Below the pieces are notes generated by a model, which did no database searches, was not told the origin of the DNA, and saw only the letters and a program-made list of their open reading frames with translations. Below are positions 36,846 to 47,992 of a DNA stretch of 64,000 bases, in pieces. The stretch spans positions 133,872,001 through 133,936,000 of the forward strand of contig NC_060213.1 in assembly GCF_021130785.1 (NCBI RefSeq). The letters run 5' to 3'. Position 1 is the stretch's first letter. Each line of letters begins with the position of its first letter. Made by a program: the position numbers and the translations under genes. The DNA is from Homalodisca vitripennis (lineage: Eukaryota; Arthropoda; Insecta; Hemiptera; Cicadellidae).

Positions 36846-38192
36846 CCCTTTGAGTGCCACGGGTATTTTCCGAAGGCATATGCATAAAGTGCCACGCTGT
36901 TTTTCGCATATTTGTAAGCTTTTGGGAAAAAAGCTGTTGTAAAATAACTACCAAACAGATTTCCATCATTTTGTTGTTGTTTTTTTTCTTATTAAATGCA
37001 GAATATGATACATAGCGTTACAAATAAAATTTTATTTATAAAAATATCAGTATTTATAAAAAAAGTGTTTTACTTTTGTATAAAAAGTTAAGTTTCGACC
37101 TAATTTGTGTGTATACGGTATTTTTAAGATTTTTATTTCTTTATACCATGATAAACGCCATATGATTCTAAATAAAACACATGTGTAATATCTTATTCTA
37201 GAATTTTAAAAACATGGTATTATATGTATTAACAAAATGCTGCCCGGTACCGACATTTTATAAACTGTACTTCATTTGTCAGAGTTTAGAAATTACTTAG
37301 TAATGATGTAGTTTTCCCAATAAATCTAATAAAACATAAATACAACACAAATAAATATGATTAGTAAATTTAGAAACAAATACTTGCTAACATATTTACA
37401 TAAAAGTTTATATTTACTAAATAATAACCCTAATAATATTTACACTGAAAATTTACGTTTTTCGCTTGAACACAACTCAAATCATACATTACTTTTGTAA
37501 AGATATACAGTAAAATACTATATAAGTTAATATTTTATTTTGTATTTACTCAAATGCTTGGTTATCGCCACATAAACAACAAGAAAGGCCGTTACGCAAC
37601 ACGGTTCTCGTCCGCTACGTCGCGTGATTGGAAGAAAGAATCATCTTACAGGTACTTATCACAGCCCACTATTTTTGGACGAGTTTTCCTTATCAGAGAT
37701 CAAAATAAACTTCATTATAGTTGCTTCTTCCATAATGAATCGAAAAATACTCGATGAGTCATACTTCCTATCTCCAAATCGTCTCCAAATAGACACACGA
37801 ATGACCTGACATTTTCAAATAATGAAACGTTGTTCTTATAGTTGTTGATTTAATTGATTGCCGTAATGACTTGTAAATTCCAAAATAGGTCAGTTGTTTT
37901 TAATACTGTAATTTATTTTGTCCCCGATAAGGGAAACTCGTCCAAAAATAGTGGCTTCTTGATAAGTACCCAAACAACATAAGTTTCACAGATAAAATAG
38001 TAGAGAAACAACATAAAACTCGTATTTATTGATAGTTTGGAACCTATTGCATACAGCCGTCGGATTATTTGGCCAAAATAATCTTGTACTATATAAAATA
38101 TTATCGAAATACGAAACGTCAAAATTGGCGACGCTGGCACTTTATGCACTTTTCGTACCGTCAAAATTAGCGACGCTGTGGCACTCAAAAGG
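36846..38192. mobile_element. piggyBac-like non-autonomous element with TTAA target
   Basis: TTAA flanks both ends (36842-36845 and 38193-38196). Inverted ends are CCCTTTGAGTGCCAC on the left and CCTTTTGAGTGCCAC on the right (reverse complement). A second motif, GCATAAAGTGCCA, lies about 40 bases inside each end. TTAA duplication with CCY-starting ends fits the piggyBac superfamily. Inside, 37650-37700 and 37920-37970 form another inverted pair around CACTATTTTTGGACGAGTTT. No transposase is seen. It lies in the intron between the 39.6 and 36.2 kb exons. Confidence 0.75.
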
Positions 38193-38248
38193 TTAAAAAC
38201 GTAAAAAATACACTTTTGCTATCAACCTATATGTATAATACATTATCA

Positions 38249-38693
38249 GGGTTGTTACAGGAGTCCAATAATGAAATTCCCTGACTTTTCCCTGATTTCC
38301 AGACCAAATTTTTCATTTTTCCCTGACTTTTTTCGACGCAATCCCCAGGGTTTTTGGCAATTAACGGGTGGAAAAAAGCGGTGTTGAGGCTAACAGGGTG
38401 GCAAATATAAAAAAGCAAAAAATAAAGTGAACACAGTTTAATACGTACAAAAAGATTGACTTAAATGATCTTTTACAACACAGAAGTAAAATATGCGCTG
38501 CGTCATCTGCAGGCTTGGACTCGGCGCGGCGGCAGTAAGTTTATTTGTGTAAAGGGATTTTATATTTTTCCCTGACCAACGTCGAAATTCCCTGACTTGA
38601 GACCAGATTCCCTGACTTTTCCCTGATTTCCAGTCCTGTTTTTTTCCCTGACTTTTCCCTGACTTCCCTGATTTCCCTGACCTGTAGCATCCC
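38249..38693. mobile_element. Short TIR element rich in CCCTGACTTTT
   Basis: The ends GGGTTGTTACAGG (38249) and CCTGTAGCATCCC (38693) are inverted copies with 10 of 13 bases equal. Between them CCCTGACTTTTCCCTGATTT recurs near both ends, with a unique AT-rich centre. The element is 445 bp and non-coding. The superfamily is not determined, and no clean target duplication was seen. Confidence 0.55.
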
Positions 38694-39552
38694 CCATTAT
38701 ATTTTTCAGGGGAATTAGGAGATAACTATGGTATAAAAACTTTTGCTTTAAAAAACTATTACTATAATTATTAATAATTGTTTTCTTTTTAAGTAGTTGG
38801 TCTGCACCTGGTAAAGTGTGACAATATAATAAATATTAGAATCTGAGATAGCCCATGTATTCTTCTTTGATCTAAGTTTCAGAAAATATATAAATAATGA
38901 TATCCAGGTTTTGAAGAAGAGAAACTAAATAATATATTGTAAAAACCACAAATGGTACACGAAAGGCTAAATGTTGTTACTATGGGTACAATTATTTTCA
39001 AAAATGTACAAAAAATATAATTCTAACACTAAATGTTTCCAAAATATACAGCAATTTAGAGAACTATATGCACTAAAAATAATAAATAAATGAATAACCA
39101 ATTTTGTCATTTTTTTTAACAATGTTGAGATCGACAGGTTTAAATAAATCAAAAGTTGGTCGGGAAAACCAACTGTACAGGTCACAGGCAAAAAAAGTTA
39201 AAAACACTAGACTGAAGCATTTGGATTGTAACTGTATTAGCCAGAATGCTGAGAAATAAAGAGGAAAAACGTACTACAACAAATCTCTAGTGTCGTCTGC
39301 AACTCCGGTAATACCTGCACTAATATGTACCAACTCTCACATCTATCTTGACACTAAAAGGATTAATTGGTACATGTTTTGGAATTTATCACTATAAAAA
39401 ATCTAAATACAAACACAAAATTACTGTAATGTAATCACTATGATTTCATACTACAAAAAAAAATTGTAGATTTTTTATTTACGCACAAGTAATGTTAAAA
39501 TCTATTACCAGTAATATTAACGATTATGCATCTCTATCTATATCTAACTTAC
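38694..39552. other. Intron sequence, nothing recognised
   Basis: AT-rich, with no repeat landmarks or exon-like frames that I can support. Confidence 0.5.
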
Positions 39553-39632
39553 CAGTACACATGCGCCTTAGCAGGATCTGGATTGAAGTCATAAGGTGTT
39601 GCTTTGCCATCTTTGAAGTAGCTTAGCTTAGC
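39553..39632 (-). CDS. Host gene exon 5
   Basis: The acceptor is TTGTTTAG before 39632 and the donor is TG|GTAAGTTAG after 39553. The exon is 80 nt and starts in phase 0, coding AKLSYFKDGKATPYDFNPDP then AKAHVY. It joins exon 4 without splitting a codon and exon 6 through TG|T (Cys). I do not recognise this short aromatic and Asp/Pro-rich segment. In NKRF this position would hold a G-patch, but no glycine pattern is present. Confidence 0.75.
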
Positions 39633-42222
39633 CTAAACAAAATAATCGCTATTTAGTCAGAGGAACAGTTATATTTTACAAAAACGTTTTGAAGAGAGAA
39701 TAGCTCAGTCTGAGTAAAAAGAGAATAATTACGGTCTCTAAACATAACAGCATTTGTAGTGATGAGTAAATTCAGAATTTTCTCATCTCAATTCCAATTC
39801 AGAGTCAAAAAATAGATTCCAGATTCTGAAATTTCAAATCTTATAGCTTTTTTCACTATTCTTAGTACGATTTCTCCCATTTTTTAAACTTTGGAGACCA
39901 CCCAACACAAAACAAAAAAAGTAATCCAGGAACACCCTATATTGAAGTGGATTGCAGAGATTCAGAGAATTAACAATATTTTGGAGAATTAAATTATATG
40001 CAAAATCTTCTACAAGAATTTGATTATTATAATATGGACTACCAGAATATATGCCTTTAATCTGCAAAAACTATGGGCATACATTTGTATCACTTATAAA
40101 ATGTATTGAACTTAACATATTTGAAATTTTTTTAACACCACTAGCCATGATCAAATATCAAGGTATAAACATTAATGTATTTTATTGGGCAAATATTTAT
40201 ACAACTACACAAATTGTGAGATGTTCTGTCAGCAGCTGACATCCGCACTTTGCACAAACATATAGGAAGCTGGAAGCTAGATACTATTTACAAAACCACG
40301 ACTCTATTAATTAGGTTATATATCTACGCTTTTTTATACACAAATCACAACAAAACATATTTTAGTGATTAGTAATTTGTGAACTACTGATCAGCTGATA
40401 AGTAACCCTGTAGTACCAAACTTCTTTTGGAATACTAGTCAAAAGTACCAAGAGTATTTTTACAGGCGTTATCCAAAAATTGCATTTTTAGCAATTTGCA
40501 CACAGTTATTAAAAACTGTGCTTCGCTATTTATAGGCCAATTTGTTAAATCTTATTGTTTGTGCGAAAATGTGTATATTAACCCCATACATACTCAAAAA
40601 CTTTTTAAAATATAAAAAATAAAATTTTATCTTTATTATTTTTAGATTTAACACTCAAAGAAGTACTACAAAAATCTTACATTCAATGAAACCAGCCACA
40701 CTAAAAGAACTTATTTTCAACATTTCAATTGTTTCATCGTTTAATATCACCTAACAAAAATATTACAAAATTCTTTTACCGATCGGCTATTTTATTGCTT
40801 ATTTAAAAAATGTAACAAGGCTTTAGTTACCGATACAACAGGATATTTTATGTTAGTGTTTTTTGTTTCAAATACCAGTAATAAATAGAATAAAACTACC
40901 CTTTTGCAATTCAGTAAAAAGGGCTTCATTTAAAAAAATTTACTTTCTTAATTTATAAATTTTTTCCAGTTTTAATTTTGTGAAAGATGGAATGAGTTCC
41001 CTTAAATCTGGATACACTTGCACAGATTCTGTTTAATTCAAGCTTTTAAGTACAGAATGCTGAATAATCAAGCTACGTTAGATACCAGTAGTAAAAACTA
41101 CACAGCGAAGAAGAAAGTGTCAAAATTACACTGAATGATCTACTGACATAAGTAAAGGTTAAAATGAGTAGTAGAAATGGAGATAAAACGTGACATGCCA
41201 CGTGACCCTTCAAGGCCATATCCAACCACAGTGTCATCATGCTGACTCCCTTGCCTAACACTGACAATGTCGCTGCCGTCACTGTCACGTAGTCAACTTA
41301 AATTGTAAACTTATTCTGTGTTTACACCAGTGATGTTTGGTCTGATTAAAGTCGATTTTCAAATTGACACAAATCTGTTTTATCTCACTTTCGCTCGTTT
41401 GAAGTACAGCTGCCGTCTAGTTTTTCTAATGCCAGCATTAACTTAATGATTGATGAACAATGGAAACAACCAAAATTGTTTATAGTTTGGTAAAAACATT
41501 AAAAAGTGAGTGCTTGTGACAAAAAGGTGCTTCAAAATCACTGACACGGGGATTTCTGGAACACTATGTTTATGTCTCAAAACTTTTAGACTAGCGATGG
41601 TAATTTCAAGCTCTATAGGTGGTAACTGGTTAATCCTTTTTACAGCCATCAGGAGTTTTTTGGAGTTACTCAAATTGCTTTTTGAGAATTGTTTACTCTT
41701 TGGTGTTGTGTGACTCAACTCTTTACAGTTGCTTTTTTCTTGTTATTTTAAATTAGTCTATAACCTCTTGTTGTTATTGTTAGTTTATTTATAAATATTT
41801 TACTAACTGTTAAATTTTAGTTTTGTTGATTATTTCCATTGTTTTAAATCTTTTAATGTCATTTAATTGAAGTAATTTATTTTACCTAATTGGTGGCATT
41901 ATTTTACAACTCTTTTTACACCTTAACATACAAAAATGATCAAATTATAAAAAATTTGAATTCGAAATGTAACAGTTTATCTGTAATTTATAGTATTATG
42001 TATATTTATAAGTATATTTAGACTTGGTGTTGTGATGCGATACTGACGTTGTTATAACTTGTAAAAATCTTAAAACAATACACTGATTGATTAACTGTAA
42101 GATGGTTCTGGTATTGAAACATTAACGAAAGACTGACCAAGGACAGGAGCAAAAGAGAAAAGGCAACATCAGCCTGGACCAAAGAGTTGAGTAATTCGAT
42201 AATTAGTAGGTCACTTACTCAC
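39633..42222. other. Intron sequence, nothing recognised
   Basis: About 2.6 kb of AT-rich sequence between two host exons. Open frames are short and lack splice or domain support. Confidence 0.5.
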
Positions 42223-42370
42223 CTGTATTGTGTAACAGTGTTTCCGCAGTTGTCGCAACACTTGCATGGCCGCAGAGTTCTTTGCCTCCGTCTTGCTCTC
42301 ACCTAACCCCACCGCCAATACCTTGCGGTTTGCCTTTATCACACACTTCTTGAATGGTTCCTTACGGCCC
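42223..42370 (-). CDS. Host gene exon 4: C-terminal half of dsRNA-binding domain
   Basis: The acceptor is GTTCTAG before 42370 and the donor is CAG|GTGAGTAAG after 42223. The exon is 148 nt. After the split Trp it codes GRKEPFKKCVIKANRKVLAV then GLGESKTEAKNSAAMQVLRQ and LRKHCYTIQ. The pattern of two strands, a Gly-x-Gly turn, then KTEAKNSAAMQVL is that of the last strand and helix 2 of dsRNA-binding domains, where the Lys residues contact RNA. It is the strongest domain evidence in the gene. Confidence 0.85.
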
Positions 42371-42500
42371 CTAGAACATAACATCACCGATGTTCTACAC
42401 GATAACATAGAATTCACTCTCGAGGTATTTATCAGTAATAATAGATTGAACCAGGCTGAAAGCACAAAGCTTTCAGGACTCATAGTCATAGTCAAATCAC

Positions 42501-43260
42501 TTTATTCCATAATATGTACAAGGTACAAAGAATATGAATGAATTGATTATTTATTTCCCAAATAATCAATTCATTCATTCATTCATATTCTTTGTGCCAA
42601 CAAAGAATATGAATTTTCTTTATTCCATAATATGTACAGGGTACAAAGAATAGCGTCACTACAATAAAACTAAATACTAATATTAATTTTAAAATATAAA
42701 TAAAAAATGGTAACATTACTTCATTCAAATGATAAAACTTACATCTTAACAATTTATTTTCAATTCTTCTTTAAATGAATTAATTGGTTCTTGTACTGAA
42801 ATATTCCTCAAAAGAATATAGAGAACAATTAATTAAATAATACTTAACTCCTTTTTTAAATTTTAACAGATCTGTTTCCATTATAAATTTTGATGGTAAA
42901 TTTTGTAAATATATCACACCTCTGTAATATGTTTTCTTTTTGTAAAATTCGAGATTGTGTTGATCCATATGTCTATTAAAACGAGCATTATATGTATGTT
43001 TATTAGTACTTAGTATATGATCAAAACATTGTTTTACATAAATTACTGATTCAAATAGGTATATACTGTCAGAAAAAATACAGAATCTGTATATCTTAGA
43101 TGTTTCATGACAAAGTTTTTTTTGTAGGACCAATTGTTGCCCAACATCTTTCTTGGAATAAGCGTGTTGGTCATGCTGTGCAGAAAATGACCAGTGGTCT
43201 CTATGCATTATGCTAAATGTCAGAAATGTTTAATATAGAGACATTAAAAGCAATATATCA
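42501..43260 (-). mobile_element. LINE 3' end, minus strand, with duplicated tail
   Basis: The frame 42780-43208 ends NLPSKFIMETDLLKFKKGVK then YYLINCSLYSFEEYFS, the usual C-terminus of CR1/Jockey-like insect ORF2 (NKLP, FKxxLKxYL, YSxEEY). Upstream, YLFESVIYVKQ is also typical. The non-coding tail CTTTGTACCCTGTACATATT then ATGGAATAAAG occurs twice, at 42619-42653 and 42501-42535. The two tail copies flank a palindrome. It lies in the intron between the 44 and 42 kb exons. Confidence 0.75.
42525..42595. repeat. Near-perfect palindrome between two LINE tails
   Basis: The arms run ACAAAGAATATGAATGAATT then GATTATTT on the left and AAATAATCAATTCATTCATT then CATTCATATTCTTTGT on the right, with a very short centre (about ATTTCCC). 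The right arm has one extra CATT unit. The stem would be about 28-30 bp. It likely arose by inverted duplication of the LINE tail end. Confidence 0.8.
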
Positions 43261-44049
43261 TTTTTACCCATTCACATAATATGGGATAAGTATGCATGGT
43301 GCTTAAACAACAAAAAAAACTAGACGAAATACCTTTGCAAAAGATGGCATTCAGAATCATGTCAAAATTTAAAAAAAAAACGATTCTCTAAAACACGCTT
43401 TCCAAGAATTTAGGATTCTAACTGTGTTTAACTTATGCATTTTTGAGACAGTTTGTCATGTTAAATAATTTGGTACCTTCTCTTCAACTGACAGTAATCA
43501 CTAAAACACACGATTTGGTAGAAAAGTAGTTCGGCATAGTTTCAAATTTGTTATCAGACTTGTTATACTGGAACAAAATTTATTCACTAAAAACTGAATA
43601 ATATTTTGTTACAACCAAATTTTATTCAGTTGTTTGCCTCCCCGCAACCTTGCTCGAGTGTTATCGTTCCTACATCACGGATACCCCAGCAGACCCATGA
43701 TCTATCTGAATGAATACCTTCACAGCTGAATTTTATAGTATACAATAGCGAGCGATACAATGTGGCGCACCATTGCTGTTTGTGCGGCCGCTGACCTTAA
43801 ATTAATTTGTGCCTGCTGGTGCCCGCACGCCAAAACAATACAATCCACAATGGGTTAAAAATTTAATATATTTTTAGCAAACTCAATTTTTGCAAATGTC
43901 TCATCTTTCTTTCAAATCTTTATAGTATGAATAATGCCTTATTAGAAATGGACGTAGTTCATATTTCAGATTACGTCCATAACACTAATTTTGGTGGTGA
44001 CTCAAAAACGACTTCAATAACACCACCTTATTTTATTATATTAACTCAC
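43261..44049. other. Intron sequence, nothing recognised
   Basis: AT-rich with one GC-rich patch near 43690-43830. No exon or repeat end was recognised. Confidence 0.5.
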
Positions 44050-44356
44050 CAAACACTCTCCTCTGACTCTTCAACAATAAGATCTCCGTACTTCGACATC
44101 TTGAAGGACTCAATCATGATGCAGAAGAGGTTCTTCTGCCATATGCTATTCTTCCGGATACCAATCCACAGGATCAGTCCAGGGAAATCTCCTCCAGTGT
44201 CCTCCGGATATTCCACTTTGTCTTTTTTGAATTTTTTCAGGTTGATCTGTATCTTGTTGCCCTCATCTTCCTCCAGAGGTGTTGGTTCCTTAGGGGGCAG
44301 TTTGCGCTTCTCAGCCACCTTCTTGGCAGGAGGTTTCTCTGCGATTATTTCTGGAA
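44050..44356 (-). CDS. Host gene exon 3: basic linker and start of dsRNA-binding domain
   Basis: The acceptor is ACACTTTTAG before 44356 and the donor is TTTG|GTGAGTTAA after 44050. The exon is 307 nt, about 102 codons. It starts VPEIIAEKPPAKKVAEKRKL, a lysine-rich stretch that could be a nuclear localisation signal, then PPKEPTPLEEDEGNKIQINL and KKFKKDKVEYPEDTGGDFPG. The end, IMIESFKMSKYGDLIVEESE, fits helix 1 and the first strand of the dsRNA-binding fold completed by exon 4. NKRF has a comparable SFNKM-like opening before its domain. Confidence 0.85.
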
Positions 44357-44529
44357 CTAAAAGTGTAACATTTGAATTAAAGCCAAGGACTGAAAGTGTT
44401 AACTGTTCGCTTCTTATTTACAGTCTACAACAAACTGGTATGATTGGCAATAATCAAATCATATATAACCCACCTTAAACAAAGAACATTTAACATTCTT
44501 TTCTGAAAAGAAACGCTTAACCATAATAA

Positions 44530-45400
44530 ATTACCCAATAGGTCCTTCCTGAAATCGTGTTGTCCGACCGTCTGTACGATATCTCACGATAAAAAAGTCC
44601 TAGAAATTTGGAACATGGTAAATATTGATCCTAGGCAAAATCGCAATTGGTTTTGAGGTCAAAACATCACAGAACAGTATGTTTGTCCAATAAGTCTTGA
44701 TAGAAAGGTCCTACAGATTTGAAACTTGATAGATAGCTTTTTCTTAGTTCAAGGAAGGAAGCTGCAGATTTTGGCACAAAAGGAGGTTGTCCCTGTGTCT
44801 GTCTTTCCGTTTACCTGTCTGTATGTTAACTCTATTATTTCTCTTAGGACAAGAAGCTTAGAAATTGCACCTAGTCCTAAAAGGACCTTTGTGCTGCTTC
44901 CGGAGTGACAGGATAAAGAATTTAGGGAATTAATCTCACTCATGTATCCGTATCCTTGGAAGAAGGGGAAGTCAGCTCTGAACCAGCCTCTCCTGTCATA
45001 ACACAGCAGGCAGGGGATGGCATGCCCTTATGCCTAGGTATGAAGAACCTTTGATTCTTAGGGAACTCCAACAGTCATCTCCTACAGTAGACTAGACCTA
45101 TCGTACAACCCTTGCACCCCAGAATCTCAACATTTGTGGTTAATGACATGCTGCTCCTGGACATCATAAGGTTGTCCAGAATTAAGTGGCACATCGGTTT
45201 TAGCTGTGCCCAGTGGTGGGTTCAACTGGTAGGTATAAACCAGCCAGAAGTGATCCCTCGGGTATCCTAAAACTGATAACTCTTGATAGAAGGTTCATAG
45301 ACTTGAAAATTGGTATATAGTTCACTACTGATTTGGCATCAAAAGGTCAAATGGAAGTCCATCCATCCATCTGTGCAATAACTCTTTCGTTATATTCTGT
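44530..45400. repeat. Cluster of diverged direct repeats
   Basis: Three related segments begin near 44545, 44695 and 45285. Shared wording is TTGATAGAAAGGTCCTACAG, ATTTGAAACTTG and a later CTGTSTGTCTTTCCG or CCATCCATCCATCTG block. They alternate with unrelated sequence, including dispersed-repeat copy B. The family is unknown to me; the array lies in the intron between the 51.6 and 44.3 kb exons. Confidence 0.5.
45165..45268. repeat. Dispersed repeat, copy B
   Basis: It matches 1-112 in the same orientation, with shared AACCAGCCAGAAGTGATCCC, TGGTRGGTTCAACTGG-like text and ATAAGGTTG at the start. Identity looks high, with small indels only. The homology ends within a few bases of AGTGATCCC in both copies. 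Confidence 0.65.
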
Positions 45401-45419
45401 TGCATCCTTTAATCCTCTA

Positions 45420-45485
45420 CTACATCAGTTTATTCCAGTTGGACAGATCTTAAACGTGGTGTTCCACAGGGATTCTTTTCAATCT
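45420..45485 (+). pseudogene. Tiny reverse-transcriptase scrap
   Basis: The plus strand reads SSWTDLKRGVPQGF, the lead-in and GVPQG motif of a non-LTR reverse transcriptase. No other motif survives on either side. Confidence 0.4.
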
Positions 45486-46766
45486 ACTAATAGTTTTTCT
45501 ATTTATAAAGTAATTACTATTATTATCTAATAGCTTCAATAAGTATTTATGGTTTAATTATAGTTTTGACATAATAAATTCACTCTAGACAGTTCAAAAA
45601 CCAATGGCTTACATGTAAACAGCAAAATAAATTGAAATGTTTTAGATTAATTGCAATCTACACTTAATAAATTTAACACTTTAGATATATTAATATTTAT
45701 GTTAGATTTGCATACAGTACTATTACACAACACACATGTCGAGAAGTGTGAAATGTGGTTATCTAAAATCATAATGTCCACAAGGTGTGTTCGTGAGGGT
45801 TCCACAGATCATAAGGTGATTGATTATACACACTAATTACTAACTCATTACAATTACAATATTGAAAACTGAAAATGGCTACTTACACCATGATAATTAC
45901 TACTACACTAGTCTTTACGGTGTTCTATTCACCAGCACGTATTCAGTCTTAAGTATAAATCTCACTGACTCAATGTACTAGTTCAGCAATTGTCTTAGTT
46001 TTATATTTCATTTTCAAAACGATTACTGCACAATTTGCACCGTTTATCGTATTAAACTGTTTACAATACTCGACAGACTATACAAAGTTAATTTACAAAT
46101 TCGGTTGTTACACGAAACTTACCTGTTTTGCCGGAAAACGTTTCCTTATACTATCTTAGCCGCATTTGGGTGTCCCTCAAGGGCTTTGAAGTTTATCAAG
46201 CTTAATGGTGAGAGATGTAAAAGTCTGTTGTCTGCCGGGGTACGCAAAAGTTTTTGATGCTTTAGTGCACGGCAATAGACCCCCCTCAGAAGAAGAAGAA
46301 GCCTTGGAAAGGTTGTATGAAAGTTCTTCCTTCCACCCATGACTTCAACTGGGTCTTTAGGCAGTAAAAAGATGCAGACGATTAGAAGACACGAATCGGT
46401 TAAGATCTTTCACTAAATTTCACACAATTTTTTAATTTAGGCAGTGGCCTTTTTTGCAACAGTTACAATCACAGTCATTCTCTTCATTGAAAACTCCTTT
46501 TCTTCTTGGCGAGAGAGATTCTTCCATCTGACTTCACAAATTCCTTTAGAGAGAGCATCTACATATCCTTGGATACAGCCAAAAGGATTCTGCCATTGTT
46601 AACGCAACATTTACCTCTACAGTCCATATCCCCTCCTACTCCCTAAACAGAACTATGCGTGACAAGATAAGCAACTTTAGATTTCAGTAAGAGGGTGCGA
46701 TAAATCGTGTAATTAGAACTTGCCACCAGAATTATGATGGTCATGTTATCTTCATGCTACTTTGTA

Positions 46767-47992
46767 CGAGGCTTATTCAAAAAGTAAGTAACATTTTGGA
46801 AAAAACTAATAAAACAATGTATTTACAACAATTTTTCTTTTTACACGAAAGACCGCACTCAACTATTTTCCTACATAGTTTTCTCCAATGTTTAAACACT
46901 TGTCATAGTGGGTGACTAGGTCTTCAATGCCTTATGCTTTGAAACATTCCACCAGTAATGCAGTAATTCAGCCACGATTTCGTAGCATTCTTCAATTTAT
47001 CATCAGATCCAATGTGCTTGCTGCAGAGCTCACGCTTCATGTGCAGGAATAAGTGGTAGTCGAACAATTCCAAATTCAGGCTGTACGATGGGTGATCAAA
47101 CTGCATCCAACGAAACTGTAGAATCAATGTTTGGGTGTCACTGGGAGTATGGGGCCGAGCATTGTCATGGGGCAACACAATCCTTTCACTGAACTTTCTT
47201 CTCTGTTTGTTTTGAATTGCACACCATAGTTTTCTTAGTCTCACAATATCATGCCTCATTAATGTTTTCACCTCTGGGAAGGAATTCAGTACGAAAAACC
47301 TCTTTCCTATCCCAGAACACATTGCACATAATTTGTTGCTGAAATTGTTGTTTTGAACTTTTGTTTTTTCGGAGACTGAGTGTGTCTCCACTCCATTGTT
47401 GTTTGGATACTGGTATGATACGACAAACCCAAGGTTCATCAGTCACAAATTGGTTTAAAAAGTCCTCTCTCTTCAATGTACCATGTGAAAATTTCATAGC
47501 ACTGCTATGTCTCTTGGTTTTGAGAACATCGGTGAGCATTTTTGGAACCCATCAGAGACACAGCTTGTGATAACGTAGGCGGTCTGTAACCGTAAAGAGT
47601 TATCATTGTGAACCGATTGTCTTCACCATCAACTTTCCTTACCAAATCATCGTTGACAACAGAAGGACGACTACTCCTTGTTGTGGACATTTCTTTGACA
47701 TCCATTTATTATTCTAACCCACTTTCTCACCATTCCATCACTTATCGTATCTTCATCGTAAATGTCTTTAATTTGACGATAAATTTCAACCGGTTTCACA
47801 TTCTTTGCATTAGAAAACCAAATTACAGAAAGAATCTCAGTCAGCGGGATCAGTAATTGAAGAGCACAAAGCAAAAAGGATGATAGTCACATTATGACGA
47901 TTTTTCAGAGCAGAGAATTTTGACTTTTACTTTCACCTCACTACCTTATATATTGAAAATTTTTTTAATTACTCATTTTTGTTTGAAGGGCA
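46767..47992 (-). mobile_element. mariner-type DNA transposon, inactivated
   Basis: The left end begins CGAGGCTTATTCAAAAAGTA after a TA dinucleotide (46765-46766), the common mariner end form with its TA target. The right end near 47992 is much more diverged (TGCCCTTCAAACAAAAATGA on the other strand), about 13 of 20 matches in the alignable part, so its exact position is uncertain. The transposase runs on the minus strand. It lies in the intron between the 51.6 and 44.3 kb host exons. Confidence 0.75.
46924..47874 (-). pseudogene. mariner transposase, four frame pieces
   Basis: The N-terminal DNA-binding part reads NVKPVEIYRQIKDIYDEDTI then SDGMVRKWV (about 47820-47710). The catalytic core is spread over further frames: FVTDEPWV (first Asp), VLPHDNARPHT (second Asp, about 47160) and SYSLNLELFDYHLFLHMKRE (third Asp, DxxLF block, about 47060). 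The C-terminus ends near GGMFQ. All three catalytic Asp residues are still visible, but at least three frameshifts and changes such as YSLNLE for YSPDLA show it is dead. Confidence 0.85.

Noticed and set aside
43927..44478. 183-codon plus-strand frame
   Set aside because: It is antisense to the well-supported host exon 44050-44356.
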